64,000 nt of DNA, from the NCBI GenBank assembly GCA_910574745.1, contig CAJTCE010000005.1:115751-179750 (forward strand). The letters are read 5' to 3'. The stretch's first letter is position 1, and the number at the start of each line of letters is the position of its first letter. The position numbers and the translations under genes were made by a program. Below are positions 17,379 to 26,453 of this stretch, one piece after another. This DNA comes from Lachnospiraceae bacterium. GTDB lineage: Bacteria > Bacillota > Clostridia > Lachnospirales > Lachnospiraceae. The notes beneath the pieces are model-generated. The model was not told where the DNA came from and did not search any database. It saw only the letters and a program-made list of their open reading frames with translations.

Positions 17379-18257
17379 ATGATTAAAAGCATGACAGGCT
17401 TTGGCAGGGGGGAAATCTCCGAAGGCCAGCGCAAATATACGGTTGAGATAAAGGCCGTAAATCACCGGTATCTGGATGTCTCTATCAAAATGCCCAAGAA
17501 GCTGAATTTTTTTGAGGCTTCTATTCGCGGTCTTTTAAAGGAATATGTCCAGAGGGGAAAGGTAGATTTATACATTGCCTATGAAGATTTGTCGGAGCAG
17601 ACGGTCAGCATAAAATATAATGCGGATGTGGCCGCCTCCTATTTAAAGTACTTAAGGGAAATATCAGAAGCCTTTTCGCTGGAAGATGATATAAGAGTTT
17701 CTACCTTGTCCAGATATCCTGAGGTTTTTTCCATGGAAGAGCAGGAGATTGACGAAGCGGGAATCTGGAAGGATTTGGAACGAGCCATACGCATTGCGGC
17801 TGAGTCCTTTGTGGAATCCAGAGTAAAAGAAGGAGAAAACTTAAAGAAGGATCTTGTTGAAAAATTAGAGGAAATGCTTTGCCATGTGGCGTATATAGAA
17901 GAAAATTCCCCCAAAATCATTGAAGAATATAAGCAGAAGCTTCAGAACAAGGTGCGGGATTTAATGGAAGATAACCGCATAGATGAAGGACGGCTTTTGA
18001 TGGAGGTCACTCTTTTTGCGGATAAGATTTGTGTGGATGAGGAAATCGTCCGGTTAAAGAGTCATATTGAAATGGTCAAAAGTACTCTCCTTGCCGGCGG
18101 CAGTATCGGCAGGAAGCTAGACTTTATCGTTCAGGAAATGAACAGGGAAGCTAATACGATTCTTTCCAAGTCGACGGATTTGGAGATTTCCAACAGGGGA
18201 ATTGAATTAAAGACCGAAATTGAAAAGGTCAGGGAACAGATTCAGAATATAGAATAG
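17379..18257 (+). CDS. yicC: YicC/YloC family endoribonuclease
   Basis: A 292-residue protein of the YicC family, reported as an endoribonuclease in other bacteria and nearly always found next to remA and gmk in Firmicutes. It begins with the invariant MIKSMTGFGRGE, has EIKAVNHRYLDVSIKMP, and ends with the DUF1732 block containing GRKLDFIVQEMNREANTILS. The start is placed at the ATG that gives the conserved N-terminus; only a weak GGGG-type site precedes it. It begins an operon-like run with remA, gmk and rpoZ, with gaps of 7, 3 and -4 nt. Confidence 0.92.
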   Translation: MIKSMTGFGRGEISEGQRKYTVEIKAVNHRYLDVSIKMPKKLNFFEASIRGLLKEYVQRGKVDLYIAYEDLSEQTVSIKYNADVAASYLKYLREISEAFSLEDDIRVSTLSRYPEVFSMEEQEIDEAGIWKDLERAIRIAAESFVESRVKEGENLKKDLVEKLEEMLCHVAYIEENSPKIIEEYKQKLQNKVRDLMEDNRIDEGRLLMEVTLFADKICVDEEIVRLKSHIEMVKSTLLAGGSIGRKLDFIVQEMNREANTILSKSTDLEISNRGIELKTEIEKVREQIQNIE

Positions 18258-18264
18258 GAGAAGG

Positions 18265-18504
18265 ATGAACACGTTAATTCATATCGGATTTGGAAATATC
18301 GTTAATAAAGATAAGATCATTGCCATTGTCAGTCCCGATTCAGCACCCATTAAAAGGCTGGTGCAGCATGCAAAGGAGGACGGCAGTATTGTGGATGCAA
18401 CCCAGGGGAGAAAAACAAAATCCGTTATCCTGACAGAAAGCAATAAAGTGGTATTATCGGCACTGATGCCGGAAACCATTGCAAGCAGGGCAATTAAGGA
18501 GTAG
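18265..18504 (+). CDS. remA: Extracellular matrix regulator RemA-like protein (DUF370)
   Basis: A 79-residue DNA-binding protein of the RemA family. In Bacillus subtilis RemA activates biofilm matrix and osmoprotection genes by forming ring-like oligomers on DNA repeats. The sequence carries the conserved IGFGNIVNKDKIIAIVSPDS and the RGRKTKS-like segment (QGRKTKSVILTES), then the SRA ending. It is separated from yicC by 7 nt with AGGAGAAGG as ribosome site. Regulatory targets in this organism are unknown. Confidence 0.93.
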   Translation: MNTLIHIGFGNIVNKDKIIAIVSPDSAPIKRLVQHAKEDGSIVDATQGRKTKSVILTESNKVVLSALMPETIASRAIKE

Positions 18505-18507
18505 ACA

Positions 18508-19146
18508 ATGAAAAGAACTGGAATTTTGATTGTTGTATCGGGATTTTCCGGTGCAGGCAAAGGGACGTTAATGAAAAGGCTTTTAGAGCGCTATGACAAT
18601 TATGCCCTGAGCATTTCCATGACAACCAGGCTGCCGAGACCAGGAGAGGAGCATGGAAAACATTATTTCTTTGTGGACAGGGATGAATTTGAAAAGCATA
18701 TAGAGGATGACGGTTTTATTGAATATGCCGATTATTGCGGTAATTATTACGGAACGCCAAGAGCCTATGTGGAAAAGTGCTTGGAAGAGGGAAGAGATGT
18801 AATTCTGGAAATAGAAATCCAGGGAGCAATCAAAATAAAAAATAAGTTTCCCGATGCGGTTTTAGTATTTGTGACGCCCCCCGATGCAGGAGAATTGAAG
18901 AGACGCCTTATGGGCCGGGGAACGGAGACGGAGGATGTCATACGAAAGCGGCTTTCAAGAGCCGTTGAGGAGGCACAAGGCATTGAGAACTATGATTATA
19001 TCGTAGTCAATGATGAATTGGAAAAATGCGTGGAGGATATTCATGCCATTGTGATTGCATCCCATTGCAAGGTACAAAAGTCAATTGTAAGAATAGAAAA
19101 AATAAGTGAAGAATTAAGTGGTATTTCGAAAGGAGAAAAGGAATGA
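18508..19146 (+). CDS. gmk: Guanylate kinase
   Basis: Phosphorylates GMP to GDP with ATP, essential for GTP and dGTP supply. The 212 residues have the P-loop GFSGAGKGT at 12-20, the GMP-binding SMTTRLPRPGE segment and YxFV-type HYFFVDRDEF motif, and the lid RGTETEDVIRKRL. It follows remA by 3 nt and overlaps rpoZ by 4 nt, so translation of the two is probably coupled. Confidence 0.97.
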   Translation: MKRTGILIVVSGFSGAGKGTLMKRLLERYDNYALSISMTTRLPRPGEEHGKHYFFVDRDEFEKHIEDDGFIEYADYCGNYYGTPRAYVEKCLEEGRDVILEIEIQGAIKIKNKFPDAVLVFVTPPDAGELKRRLMGRGTETEDVIRKRLSRAVEEAQGIENYDYIVVNDELEKCVEDIHAIVIASHCKVQKSIVRIEKISEELSGISKGEKE

Positions 19147-19382
19147 TACATCCATCTTATTCAGATTTAATGAAGGTAGTAAACAGTGAGGTTGAGCCGG
19201 GAGAAGCAAAGGTTGTTAACAGCCGTTATTCTATCGTTATGGCAACAAGCAAAAGAGCAAGACAGATTATTGACGGCGAAGAGTCTTTTGTGGAAAGCCA
19301 GAGCAATAAGCCGCTTTCCGTTGCCATTGAGGAGTTAAACCGCGGCAAGATTAAAATTTTAGGAGATGAAGAGGAAGAATAG
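19143..19382 (+). CDS. rpoZ: RNA polymerase omega subunit
   Basis: A 79-residue omega subunit that helps assemble and stabilise RNA polymerase by clamping the beta-prime C-terminus. Recognised by MIHPSYSDLMKVV, the NSRYSIVMATSKRARQI core and the KPLSVAIEELNRGKI tail, and by its position after gmk. Its start codon lies within the gmk stop region (ATGA overlap). A terminator follows. Confidence 0.95.
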   Translation: MIHPSYSDLMKVVNSEVEPGEAKVVNSRYSIVMATSKRARQIIDGEESFVESQSNKPLSVAIEELNRGKIKILGDEEEE

Positions 19383-19390
19383 GAAAAATC

Positions 19391-19440
19391 GGATTGATGT
19401 AATTATGGAAGAATTAACTCATTTTCATCAATCCTTTTTT
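19391..19440 (+). terminator. Rho-independent terminator after rpoZ
   Basis: GGATTGATG (19391-19399) pairs perfectly with CATCAATCC (19426-19434) and is followed by six T. The loop is about 26 nt. It ends only 16 nt before the rimO start codon. Confidence 0.8.
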
Positions 19441-19456
19441 GATATTTTGGTTGCTT

Positions 19457-20782
19457 ATGAAGATTATTTTCATTTCACTCGGCTGTGATAAAAATCTGGT
19501 AGATACGGAAATGATGCTTGGAATGCTTTCGGGAAAAGGCTATACCTTTACGGATGATGAGGAGGAAGCAGACATTGCCGTAGTCAACACCTGCTGTTTT
19601 ATTAACGATGCAAAACAGGAGAGCATTGACAGTCTCATAGTCCTGGGAGAAAAAAAGAAAAACGGAAGATTAAAAGGAATTATTGCCACAGGATGTCTGG
19701 CGCAGCGTTATGCCAAAGAAATACGTCAGGAGATTCCCGAGGTAGATGCCATTGTGGGCACCAATGCATTTGATCAAATTGCCGATGCCATAGAAAGGAC
19801 TGCGGGAAAAGAGCGGCCGGATTTTTTGAGGGATATTCACGAAACGCCCGTTTTTGGTAAAAAAAGGGTACTTACTACGGGAGGGCATTACGCTTACTTA
19901 AAGATTGCCGAAGGCTGCGACAAGCACTGTACCTACTGCATTATTCCGAAGGTAAGGGGAAATTACCGCAGCGTTCCCATGGAGATTCTGGTCAAAGAGG
20001 CACAAGACCTGGTAGAGGAAGGCGTAAGGGAGTTAATTCTGGTGGCCCAGGAGACGACTATTTATGGTGTTGATTTGTATGGAGAGAAGAAGCTGCCGGA
20101 GCTTTTAAAGAAGCTCTGTGCCATAGCGGGGCTGTACTGGATAAGGATTTTGTACTGTTACCCGGAGGAAATTACCGGAGAATTGATTGATACCATAAAA
20201 AAAGAAAAGAAAATCTGTCATTATCTGGATATTCCCGTTCAGCATGCCAGCGATGATGTGTTAAAAAGAATGGGACGGAGAACTTCCAATGAAGATTTGC
20301 GTACCATGATTGGCAGACTTAGGAAGGAAATTTCCGATATTTGCCTAAGGACTACCCTGATTACCGGATTTCCGGGAGAAACGGATAATGATCATGAGAC
20401 TCTTATGGAGTTTGTGGATGAAATGGAGTTTGACCGGCTGGGAGTTTTTACTTATTCTGCGGAAGAAAATACTCCGGCGGCAGAATTCCCCGGTCAGATA
20501 GAAGAAGAGACAAAGCAAAAGCGGCAGGGGGAAATCATGGAACTGCAGCAGGAAATTGCTTTTGATAAAGCGGCGGATATGATCGGCCGTGAGATTTATG
20601 TGATGATTGAAGGAAAGGTTGCCGATGAGGATACCTATGCAGGAAGAACCTATAAGGACGCCCCGGGTGTGGACGGATTGATTTTCGTCAGCTCAGAAGA
20701 AGAATTGATGAGCGGGGATTTTGTAAAGGTTAAGGTAACCGCTTCCTATGAATATGATTTGATTGGAGAAATAGTGCAATGA
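19457..20782 (+). CDS. rimO: Ribosomal protein uS12 methylthiotransferase RimO
   Basis: Radical SAM enzyme that adds a beta-methylthio group to the conserved aspartate of ribosomal protein S12. The 441-residue product has the three UPF0004 cysteines for the auxiliary cluster (C10 in SLGCDKN, one of C46/C47 in NTCCFI, C80 in TGCLAQ), the radical SAM triad C154-x3-C158-x2-C161 in GCDKHCTYC, and a C-terminal TRAM domain. The ATG at 19457 gives the standard N-terminus MKIIFISLGC; no clear Shine-Dalgarno precedes it and a terminator ends 16 nt upstream. It overlaps pgsA by 4 nt. Confidence 0.95.
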   Translation: MKIIFISLGCDKNLVDTEMMLGMLSGKGYTFTDDEEEADIAVVNTCCFINDAKQESIDSLIVLGEKKKNGRLKGIIATGCLAQRYAKEIRQEIPEVDAIVGTNAFDQIADAIERTAGKERPDFLRDIHETPVFGKKRVLTTGGHYAYLKIAEGCDKHCTYCIIPKVRGNYRSVPMEILVKEAQDLVEEGVRELILVAQETTIYGVDLYGEKKLPELLKKLCAIAGLYWIRILYCYPEEITGELIDTIKKEKKICHYLDIPVQHASDDVLKRMGRRTSNEDLRTMIGRLRKEISDICLRTTLITGFPGETDNDHETLMEFVDEMEFDRLGVFTYSAEENTPAAEFPGQIEEETKQKRQGEIMELQQEIAFDKAADMIGREIYVMIEGKVADEDTYAGRTYKDAPGVDGLIFVSSEEELMSGDFVKVKVTASYEYDLIGEIVQ

Positions 20783-21375
20783 ATCTTCCCAATAAGTTAA
20801 CACTTTCAAGGGCAGTTATGGTGCCGTTTTTTGCAGCTTTTTTGCTTTTAACACCACAGTATTCCTGGTTTAAATGGATAGCCTTTGGCATTTTTGTCAT
20901 TGCCAGCCTGACAGACCTTTTGGATGGCAAAATTGCAAGAAAATATAATCTGGTAACCAATTTCGGGAAATTTATGGATCCTTTGGCGGATAAGCTTTTG
21001 GTGTGTTCCGCCTTAATCGGGATATCGGCCCTTTCCCAGAGCGCCATACCTGCATGGATTACCATGATCATCATTGCAAGGGAATTTATTATCAGCGGAT
21101 TCAGACTGATTGCGGCGGAGAAGGGCAAGGTAATTGCCGCCAGCATGTGGGGAAAGTGGAAGACCACGTTTCAGATGGTTATGCTTTGTGTGAAAATGCT
21201 GGTATTGGACAGCTATCTGCCGGTCACTTCCTCTGCTTCTGTCATTATTTCAATGCCTGAAACGGTGTTGCGGATAATAGGGGATGTTACCATGTACATT
21301 GCGTTGATTTTAACGGTGGTATCTTTGGTTGATTACCTTATGAAGAATAAGGACGTATTAAAGGATGTGGATTAA
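20779..21375 (+). CDS. pgsA: Phosphatidylglycerophosphate synthase
   Basis: CDP-diacylglycerol-glycerol-3-phosphate 3-phosphatidyltransferase, the committed membrane enzyme for phosphatidylglycerol. The 198 residues carry the CDP-alcohol phosphatidyltransferase motif D-G-x2-A-R-x8-G-x3-D-x3-D, seen as DGKIARKYN...GKFMDPLAD, and about five membrane helices. It starts inside the end of rimO and its stop directly abuts cinA, so rimO-pgsA-cinA is read as one unit. Confidence 0.95.
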   Translation: MNLPNKLTLSRAVMVPFFAAFLLLTPQYSWFKWIAFGIFVIASLTDLLDGKIARKYNLVTNFGKFMDPLADKLLVCSALIGISALSQSAIPAWITMIIIAREFIISGFRLIAAEKGKVIAASMWGKWKTTFQMVMLCVKMLVLDSYLPVTSSASVIISMPETVLRIIGDVTMYIALILTVVSLVDYLMKNKDVLKDVD

Positions 21376-22656
21376 ATGGTAGTAGAACTGATTAGCGTAG
21401 GAACAGAGATTCTCTTAGGCAATATTGTGAATACCAATGCAGCCTATCTTGCCGAAAAATGTGCGGCGTTGGGATTAGCCTGCTATTATCAGACCGTTGT
21501 GGGAGATAATGAAAAGCGGCTTGGGGAAACGCTCCAGCTTGCAAAAAGCCGTGCAGATATTCTCATATTGAGCGGGGGCCTGGGTCCTACCCAGGATGAT
21601 CTGACAAAAGAAACCGTGGCAAAGGTATTTGGAAAAAAGCTGGTGGAAGATGCCCGTACCAAGGAAAAAATTCAGGAATATTTTAAAAAGCGGGGAAAGA
21701 CCATTACGGATAATAACTGGAAGCAGGCTTTGGTTCCGGAGGGAGCAATTGTGCTGGATAATGACAACGGAACAGCTCCCGGATTGATTATGGAAGTGGA
21801 AAATAAAACAGTGATACTGTTACCGGGACCGCCCGGGGAATTAAAGCCTCTGTTTGAAGGCCGGGTTTTTCCATATCTGCAGATTAAGACGGATAAGATC
21901 ATCAGATCCCAGGTTGTTAAAATCTGCGGCATCGGAGAAAGCATGGTTGAGAGTATGATAAAGGATATGATTGACAGGCAGGAGAATCCTACCATTGCCA
22001 CCTATGCGAAAACAGGGGAAGTTCATATCCGGGTTACGGCAGAAGCGGATAGTGAAAAACATGCTCTGAAGATGATGAAGCCGGTTGTTCATGAATTGAA
22101 AAAACGGTTTCAGGAAAATATATACACCACCAATGAGGAAGTAACCTTAGAACAGGCATGTGTGGATCTGCTTCTGGCAAACGAGCTGACAATTTCCACC
22201 ATGGAGTCCTGTACGGGAGGAATGATCGCGGCAAGGCTCATTAATGTGCCGGGAGTATCCGAGGTATTTAAAGCAGGATATGTTACTTATTCCAATAAGG
22301 CAAAACGTAAGGTTTTAGGGGTAAAGCAGTCCACCCTCAAAAAATATACTGCAGTCAGCGCAAAGGTTGCCGAGGAAATGGCACAGGGTGTTTCCTTACT
22401 GACTAAAGCGGACGTTACCTTATCTGTTACGGGCGTTGCCGGACCTGACGGGGGGACGGAGGAAAAGCCCGTAGGTCTGATCTATATCGGGTGCAGCGTT
22501 AAGGGCAGGACAAAAGTAATGGAATATCATTTTGACGGCAGCCGTATGAAAATCAGGGAATCAGCAGTTGTGGCGGCATTGACACTGCTTAGACAATGCG
22601 TGTTGGAATATTTCAGTGAAATTACCTTTGGTAAAGGAAAAAATAAGAAAAACTGA
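21376..22656 (+). CDS. cinA: CinA family protein (competence/damage-inducible, NMN amidohydrolase)
   Basis: A 426-residue two-domain protein. The N-terminal MoCF/COG1058 domain (VELISVGTEILLGNIVNTN, SGGLGPTQDDLT) is associated with ADP-ribose pyrophosphatase activity. The C-terminal PncC-type domain (STMESCTGGMIAARL, VTGVAGPDGGTEEKP) hydrolyses nicotinamide mononucleotide to recycle NAD. Start follows the pgsA stop without a gap. cinA commonly precedes recA in Firmicutes; here one extra gene lies between them. Confidence 0.94.
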   Translation: MVVELISVGTEILLGNIVNTNAAYLAEKCAALGLACYYQTVVGDNEKRLGETLQLAKSRADILILSGGLGPTQDDLTKETVAKVFGKKLVEDARTKEKIQEYFKKRGKTITDNNWKQALVPEGAIVLDNDNGTAPGLIMEVENKTVILLPGPPGELKPLFEGRVFPYLQIKTDKIIRSQVVKICGIGESMVESMIKDMIDRQENPTIATYAKTGEVHIRVTAEADSEKHALKMMKPVVHELKKRFQENIYTTNEEVTLEQACVDLLLANELTISTMESCTGGMIAARLINVPGVSEVFKAGYVTYSNKAKRKVLGVKQSTLKKYTAVSAKVAEEMAQGVSLLTKADVTLSVTGVAGPDGGTEEKPVGLIYIGCSVKGRTKVMEYHFDGSRMKIRESAVVAALTLLRQCVLEYFSEITFGKGKNKKN

Positions 22657-22674
22657 TGAGAAAAGGAGAAGAAG

Positions 22675-24192
22675 ATGGAGAATCAGGGAAACAATAGAAT
22701 TTGTCCTAATTGCGGAATGTTTTTAAATGACGGAGTCTGTCCGGAATGCGGATATTCTACAGCAGGTACAGGTTTTGAAAATGAACAGACCGGTAAAATG
22801 TCGGCAGGGACTCAAACAGGAGCGCAAATGGATGGAGCGGCAGCTGAAAACGGAGCCGGACAGATGGAGGGCGGCGTTAATGTAAACGACGGCTATTATC
22901 AGTCGAACGGTGCGAACCAGAGCGGTTATTACCAGCAGGGCGGCGCCAATGTAAACGGCGGTTACTATCAGCCCAATAGCGCACAGAATGGTTATTACCA
23001 GCAGGGCGACGCTAATGTAAACGGCGGCTACTATCAACAAAATGGTGCAAACCAGAATGGTTATTACCAGCAGGGCGGCGCCAATGTAAACGGCGGCTAT
23101 TATCAACAAAATGGTGCAAATCAAAATGGTTATTACCAGAATCCCCAGGGTCAGAATGGCTACAACGGATATAATCCCAACCAGCCGCCCCAGAAGAGCA
23201 GCAGTAAAGGAGCCGTTGTTGCTGCTGTTATAGGAGGTTTGCTTCTTCTGATTTTGGTAATTGCTTTGATTCTTGTAGTTACCATGGGATTTAGTTATGC
23301 CAAAGATGACCTGCCGGATGATAGAAATTCTGTGGGACAGGGGACGGAGCGTGATGACGATCAGGATGATTATGACCCTTTCTCTGACGAGGATACGAAT
23401 GATGACCAGTTTTCGGATTTAGATGATGCTCCATATGATGATGATTATGATCCACTGGAATTTTTGGATGATATAGACTGGAATGACGAATCATGGAAAG
23501 AGGAGCCATACAATTACGATCCTGAGGATGTAGGAGAAGAATTTTATTATGAATTGTGTAACTGCATCGACAGAAGCGTTAACTATCAGGTTAATTTTGA
23601 AACCTTTGAGGATTCGGATGAATCCCGGAATATCTGTATGCGCATTAATTACTATCAGTTAGAGGGAGATATTCCCAATTTAGAGGATATTAACGAGTCG
23701 TTAAAAGAAGCCGCAATGTATTATAGCAATTACTATAATGAAAATATAGACAGCTACGAGGAAATTTTTGAAGAATACGGAAGCGGTTATGTAGTGGATG
23801 TAGATGCCTTCGTTACATATAATGATGATGAGAAAATCAGCATCGTCATGAATCAGTATTATGAAACTCCGGTAGAGATTAATAAGCATGTAATCAGCCT
23901 TAATATTGATTTGGAAGCGGGAATCATTCTTTATAATACCGATTTCTTTGATGTTTCCGATGAGTTTTTAGAGTATTACCGTGATACCTGCAGGGATCAG
24001 AACGGCAGTGTTCCGGCTTTAAGGTATTTTGACAATGATGAATTGAGAACTTTCTTCGAGGATGAAGCCGATTTGATTTTGTATTATACTCCCTGCGGAT
24101 TTGAAGTGGGAATTAATTATGAAACGGATGAAAGCTACGGATGGGTAACTGCGACCTTAGTGGATTGCGAGCAGTATCTTCAATCCTATTAA
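22675..24192 (+). CDS. Zinc-ribbon membrane protein with Gly/Tyr/Gln/Asn tandem repeats
   Basis: A 505-residue protein, not assigned to a known function. Order of parts: a zinc ribbon at residues 10-25 (CPNC...CPEC); a low-complexity cytoplasmic segment with about three copies of a 23-residue unit containing GYYQQGGANVNGGYYQQNG; one membrane helix near 180-205 (AVVAAVIGGLLLLILVIALI); an Asp-rich linker (about 215-290); and an exported C-terminal domain of about 220 residues rich in Asp, Glu and Tyr with few cysteines. The layout suits a sensor or envelope protein with a phase-separating or adhesive inner segment, but this is speculation. AAGGAGAAG precedes the start 18 nt after cinA; a strong terminator follows. 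Confidence 0.85.
   Translation: MENQGNNRICPNCGMFLNDGVCPECGYSTAGTGFENEQTGKMSAGTQTGAQMDGAAAENGAGQMEGGVNVNDGYYQSNGANQSGYYQQGGANVNGGYYQPNSAQNGYYQQGDANVNGGYYQQNGANQNGYYQQGGANVNGGYYQQNGANQNGYYQNPQGQNGYNGYNPNQPPQKSSSKGAVVAAVIGGLLLLILVIALILVVTMGFSYAKDDLPDDRNSVGQGTERDDDQDDYDPFSDEDTNDDQFSDLDDAPYDDDYDPLEFLDDIDWNDESWKEEPYNYDPEDVGEEFYYELCNCIDRSVNYQVNFETFEDSDESRNICMRINYYQLEGDIPNLEDINESLKEAAMYYSNYYNENIDSYEEIFEEYGSGYVVDVDAFVTYNDDEKISIVMNQYYETPVEINKHVISLNIDLEAGIILYNTDFFDVSDEFLEYYRDTCRDQNGSVPALRYFDNDELRTFFEDEADLILYYTPCGFEVGINYETDESYGWVTATLVDCEQYLQSY
22871..23141 (+). repeat. Coding tandem repeats, 69-bp unit
   Basis: About three full copies plus partial end copies of a 69-bp unit encode the 23-residue repeat of the zinc-ribbon protein. 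Copies are near identical (GGTTATTACCAGCAGGGC recurs), so copy number could vary by slippage or recombination without breaking the frame. Confidence 0.85.
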
Positions 24193-24220
24193 AGAGATTC
24201 TTGGAAAATAGCGGAAATAA

Positions 24221-24261
24221 AAAACGATATGGCCGGACAATTCCGGCTGTATCGTTTTTTT
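24221..24261 (+). terminator. Rho-independent terminator
   Basis: ACGATA / TATCGT outer stem with inner GCCGG / CCGGC pairing and a run of seven T, directly after the zinc-ribbon gene. The stretch 24262-24530 beyond it contains no recognisable gene. Confidence 0.9.
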
Positions 24262-24532
24262 ATTGTTACATTTTTCTTTTTTAAAATTTACTTTAAGAAT
24301 AAAGTCCTTGCATTTTGACAATAGGTATGCTACATTAAATCCATCTCAAGCAATCTGCTTCCGGCGTTTCGCCAAATTTTCCAAATAATCGATTCAAAAT
24401 AAAAAAAGAGAGATGTGATGCCATTGAGGGAGTTTTAAGGGACATAAAAACTGTTATGATCAGTATGGTTAAAGAAACGGATTTCAATTTTATTAATGTA
24501 ATGGAAACCGTAAAATTTAACCAAAAGAAAGA

Positions 24533-24585
24533 TTGACAAATTCGAACGTTTGTTTTATTCTATATAAAGAACGAACAAATGTTCC
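24533..24585 (+). promoter_or_regulatory. recA promoter with two LexA (SOS) boxes
   Basis: TTGACA (24533-24538), a 17-bp spacer and TATTCT (24556-24561) form the promoter. CGAACGTTTGTTTT (24543-24556) lies between the two hexamers and is a partial match to the Gram-positive LexA box CGAAC-N4-GTTCG. CGAACAAATGTTCC (24572-24585) matches 9 of the 10 specified bases and sits just after the start point. LexA bound at either site would block recA transcription until DNA damage. Confidence 0.85.
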
Positions 24586-24602
24586 TTGTAAAGGAGAACA
24601 CT

Positions 24603-25646
24603 ATGGAAAAAGATGAAAAATTAAAGGCACTGGATGCCGCCATTTCACAAATTGAGAAAGCATATGGTAAAGGGGCTGTTATGAAGCTGGGAGACCCCGC
24701 AAGCCAGATTAATGTTGAGACGACTCCTACAGGCTCCCTAAGCCTGGACGTGGCATTGGGACTGGGAGGGATTCCTAAGGGACGTATTATCGAGATATAT
24801 GGACCGGAATCCAGCGGTAAGACTACCGTTACTCTCCATATGATTGCAGAGGTACAGAAGAGGGGCGGTATTGCAGGTTTTATTGATGCGGAGCATGCCT
24901 TAGATCCGAGCTATGCAAGGAATATCGGAGTAGATATAGACAATTTATATATTTCACAGCCGGACTGCGGAGAACAGGCTTTAGAGATAGCAGAGACCAT
25001 GGTAAGGTCCGGGGCAATTGATATTGTTGTTGTGGACTCTGTTGCCGCACTGGTGCCCAAGGCGGAAATAGAGGGCGATATGGGAGATTCTCATGTAGGA
25101 CTTCAGGCCAGACTGATGTCTCAGGCACTTCGTAAGTTAACGGCGGTTATCAGCAAATCCAACTGTACGGTTATCTTTATTAACCAGCTTCGTGAAAAAG
25201 TGGGAGTTATGTATGGCAATCCTGAGACAACAACAGGCGGAAATGCTTTAAAATTCTATTCCTCTGTCAGACTGGATGTAAGGAGAAAGGAGCAGCTTCT
25301 TGTAAATGGCGAGGCAGTGGGAAACAGGACAAAAGTAAAGGTTGTGAAAAATAAAATCGCACCGCCCTTTAAAATTGCAGAATTTGATATCGTATTCGGG
25401 GAAGGAATTTCCTGTATAGGAGATATATTAGATCTGGCTGCCAACTGCAATGTGGTAAATAAGAGCGGGGCATGGTATGCATATGAAGGAGAAAAGCTGG
25501 GGCAGGGACGTGAAAACTCCAAGCTGTTTTTAAAGGAGCATCCTGAGATGTGCGATGAAATCGAGAGGAAGGTAAGAGAGCATTACGGTCTTTTAAATAC
25601 AGCAACTGATACTGGTTCCAAACCGGAAAAAAAGGATAAAAAATGA
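24603..25646 (+). CDS. recA: Recombinase RecA
   Basis: DNA-dependent ATPase that forms filaments on single-stranded DNA, drives strand exchange and triggers LexA self-cleavage. The 347 residues include Walker A GPESSGKT at 67-74, the MAW-type VVVDSVAAL Walker B, and the L2/signature region containing [14 protein letters not shown]. The ATG at 24603 is chosen because AAAGGAG lies at 24591-24596; an earlier in-frame ATG overlaps the second LexA box. The gene overlaps recX by 4 nt. Confidence 0.99.
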   Translation: MEKDEKLKALDAAISQIEKAYGKGAVMKLGDPASQINVETTPTGSLSLDVALGLGGIPKGRIIEIYGPESSGKTTVTLHMIAEVQKRGGIAGFIDAEHALDPSYARNIGVDIDNLYISQPDCGEQALEIAETMVRSGAIDIVVVDSVAALVPKAEIEGDMGDSHVGLQARLMSQALRKLTAVISKSNCTVIFINQLREKVGVMYGNPETTTGGNALKFYSSVRLDVRRKEQLLVNGEAVGNRTKVKVVKNKIAPPFKIAEFDIVFGEGISCIGDILDLAANCNVVNKSGAWYAYEGEKLGQGRENSKLFLKEHPEMCDEIERKVREHYGLLNTATDTGSKPEKKDKK

Positions 25647-26266
25647 TAGTAACGGATATTATTGAAATATCAAAAAAGCAATGTAAGATTATGATTGACA
25701 ATGAGTTTGCCTTTGTTTTATACAAAGGCGAACTGCATTTATACGGAATAAAAAAGAGAGAGCCCATTGAAGAAAAGAATTATGATAAGATTATGAACGA
25801 AGTCCTGGCCAAAAGAGTAAAGCTTCGGGCAATGAATCTCCTAAAAAGCAGAGCCTATACGGAAAAGAAACTGCGGGATAAGCTCAGAGCGGGACAGTAC
25901 CCGCCTTCTTGTATAGAAGAAGCGCTTACTTATGTCAAATCCTTTGGATACGTGGATGATGAAAAATATACGGCGGATTATCTCTTCTATCATGGCGGGA
26001 AGCTTAACAGACAGCAAATTTTTATGAAATTAAAAGAAAAGGGCATTGCCGAAGAAATTATTCAAAGAGAATACCAGAATTTCGTTAACAGCGGGGAAGC
26101 GCCGGATGAATCCGAGCTGATCTGCAAACTTCTTAAGAAGAAACGTTATGACCCGGAAGGGGATTGGGAAAGTCATCAAAAAATCATGAGATTCCTTTTC
26201 TCAAAGGGGTTTTCCTGTGACAAAATCAAAGAAGCGCTTTCTGTTTATGGTAAAAATGACGAATAA
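25643..26266 (+). CDS. recX: Regulatory protein RecX
   Basis: Modulator of RecA filament growth, usually inhibitory. The 207-residue helical protein shows the repeated three-helix RecX modules, for example [19 protein letters not shown] and the later [16 protein letters not shown], plus the [14 protein letters not shown] segment. It starts within the recA stop codon region (ATGA overlap), which implies translational coupling and SOS co-induction. Confidence 0.93.
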   Translation: MIVTDIIEISKKQCKIMIDNEFAFVLYKGELHLYGIKKREPIEEKNYDKIMNEVLAKRVKLRAMNLLKSRAYTEKKLRDKLRAGQYPPSCIEEALTYVKSFGYVDDEKYTADYLFYHGGKLNRQQIFMKLKEKGIAEEIIQREYQNFVNSGEAPDESELICKLLKKKRYDPEGDWESHQKIMRFLFSKGFSCDKIKEALSVYGKNDE

Positions 26267-26435
26267 TCTGTAGAAATGGAATCCTACTTTGGACGAATTG
26301 TACTCTATCTTTGCTATAGGACTTGACATAACTGTCAAATCAGTTTAAAATTGTAGTGTTGTAAAATCACGCCTTAGAATGAGATAAGCTACATATCATT
26401 CTATTTTGAGATATTTGTACAATGAAAACTAAATA

Positions 26436-26448
26436 AGGAGGTGCTCCT
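26436..26448 (+). promoter_or_regulatory. Small hairpin covering the rny ribosome binding site
   Basis: AGGAG-GTG-CTCCT folds the Shine-Dalgarno of rny into a 5-bp stem 5 nt before the start codon. The same leader has TGTACAATG twice, at 26416 and at 26448, the second including the start codon. Translational tuning is possible but not shown. Confidence 0.4.
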
Positions 26449-26453
26449 GTACA

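Noticed and set aside
22871..23141. Tandem repeats considered as a CRISPR array
   Set aside because: Units are 69 bp, in frame and coding; there are no unique spacers.
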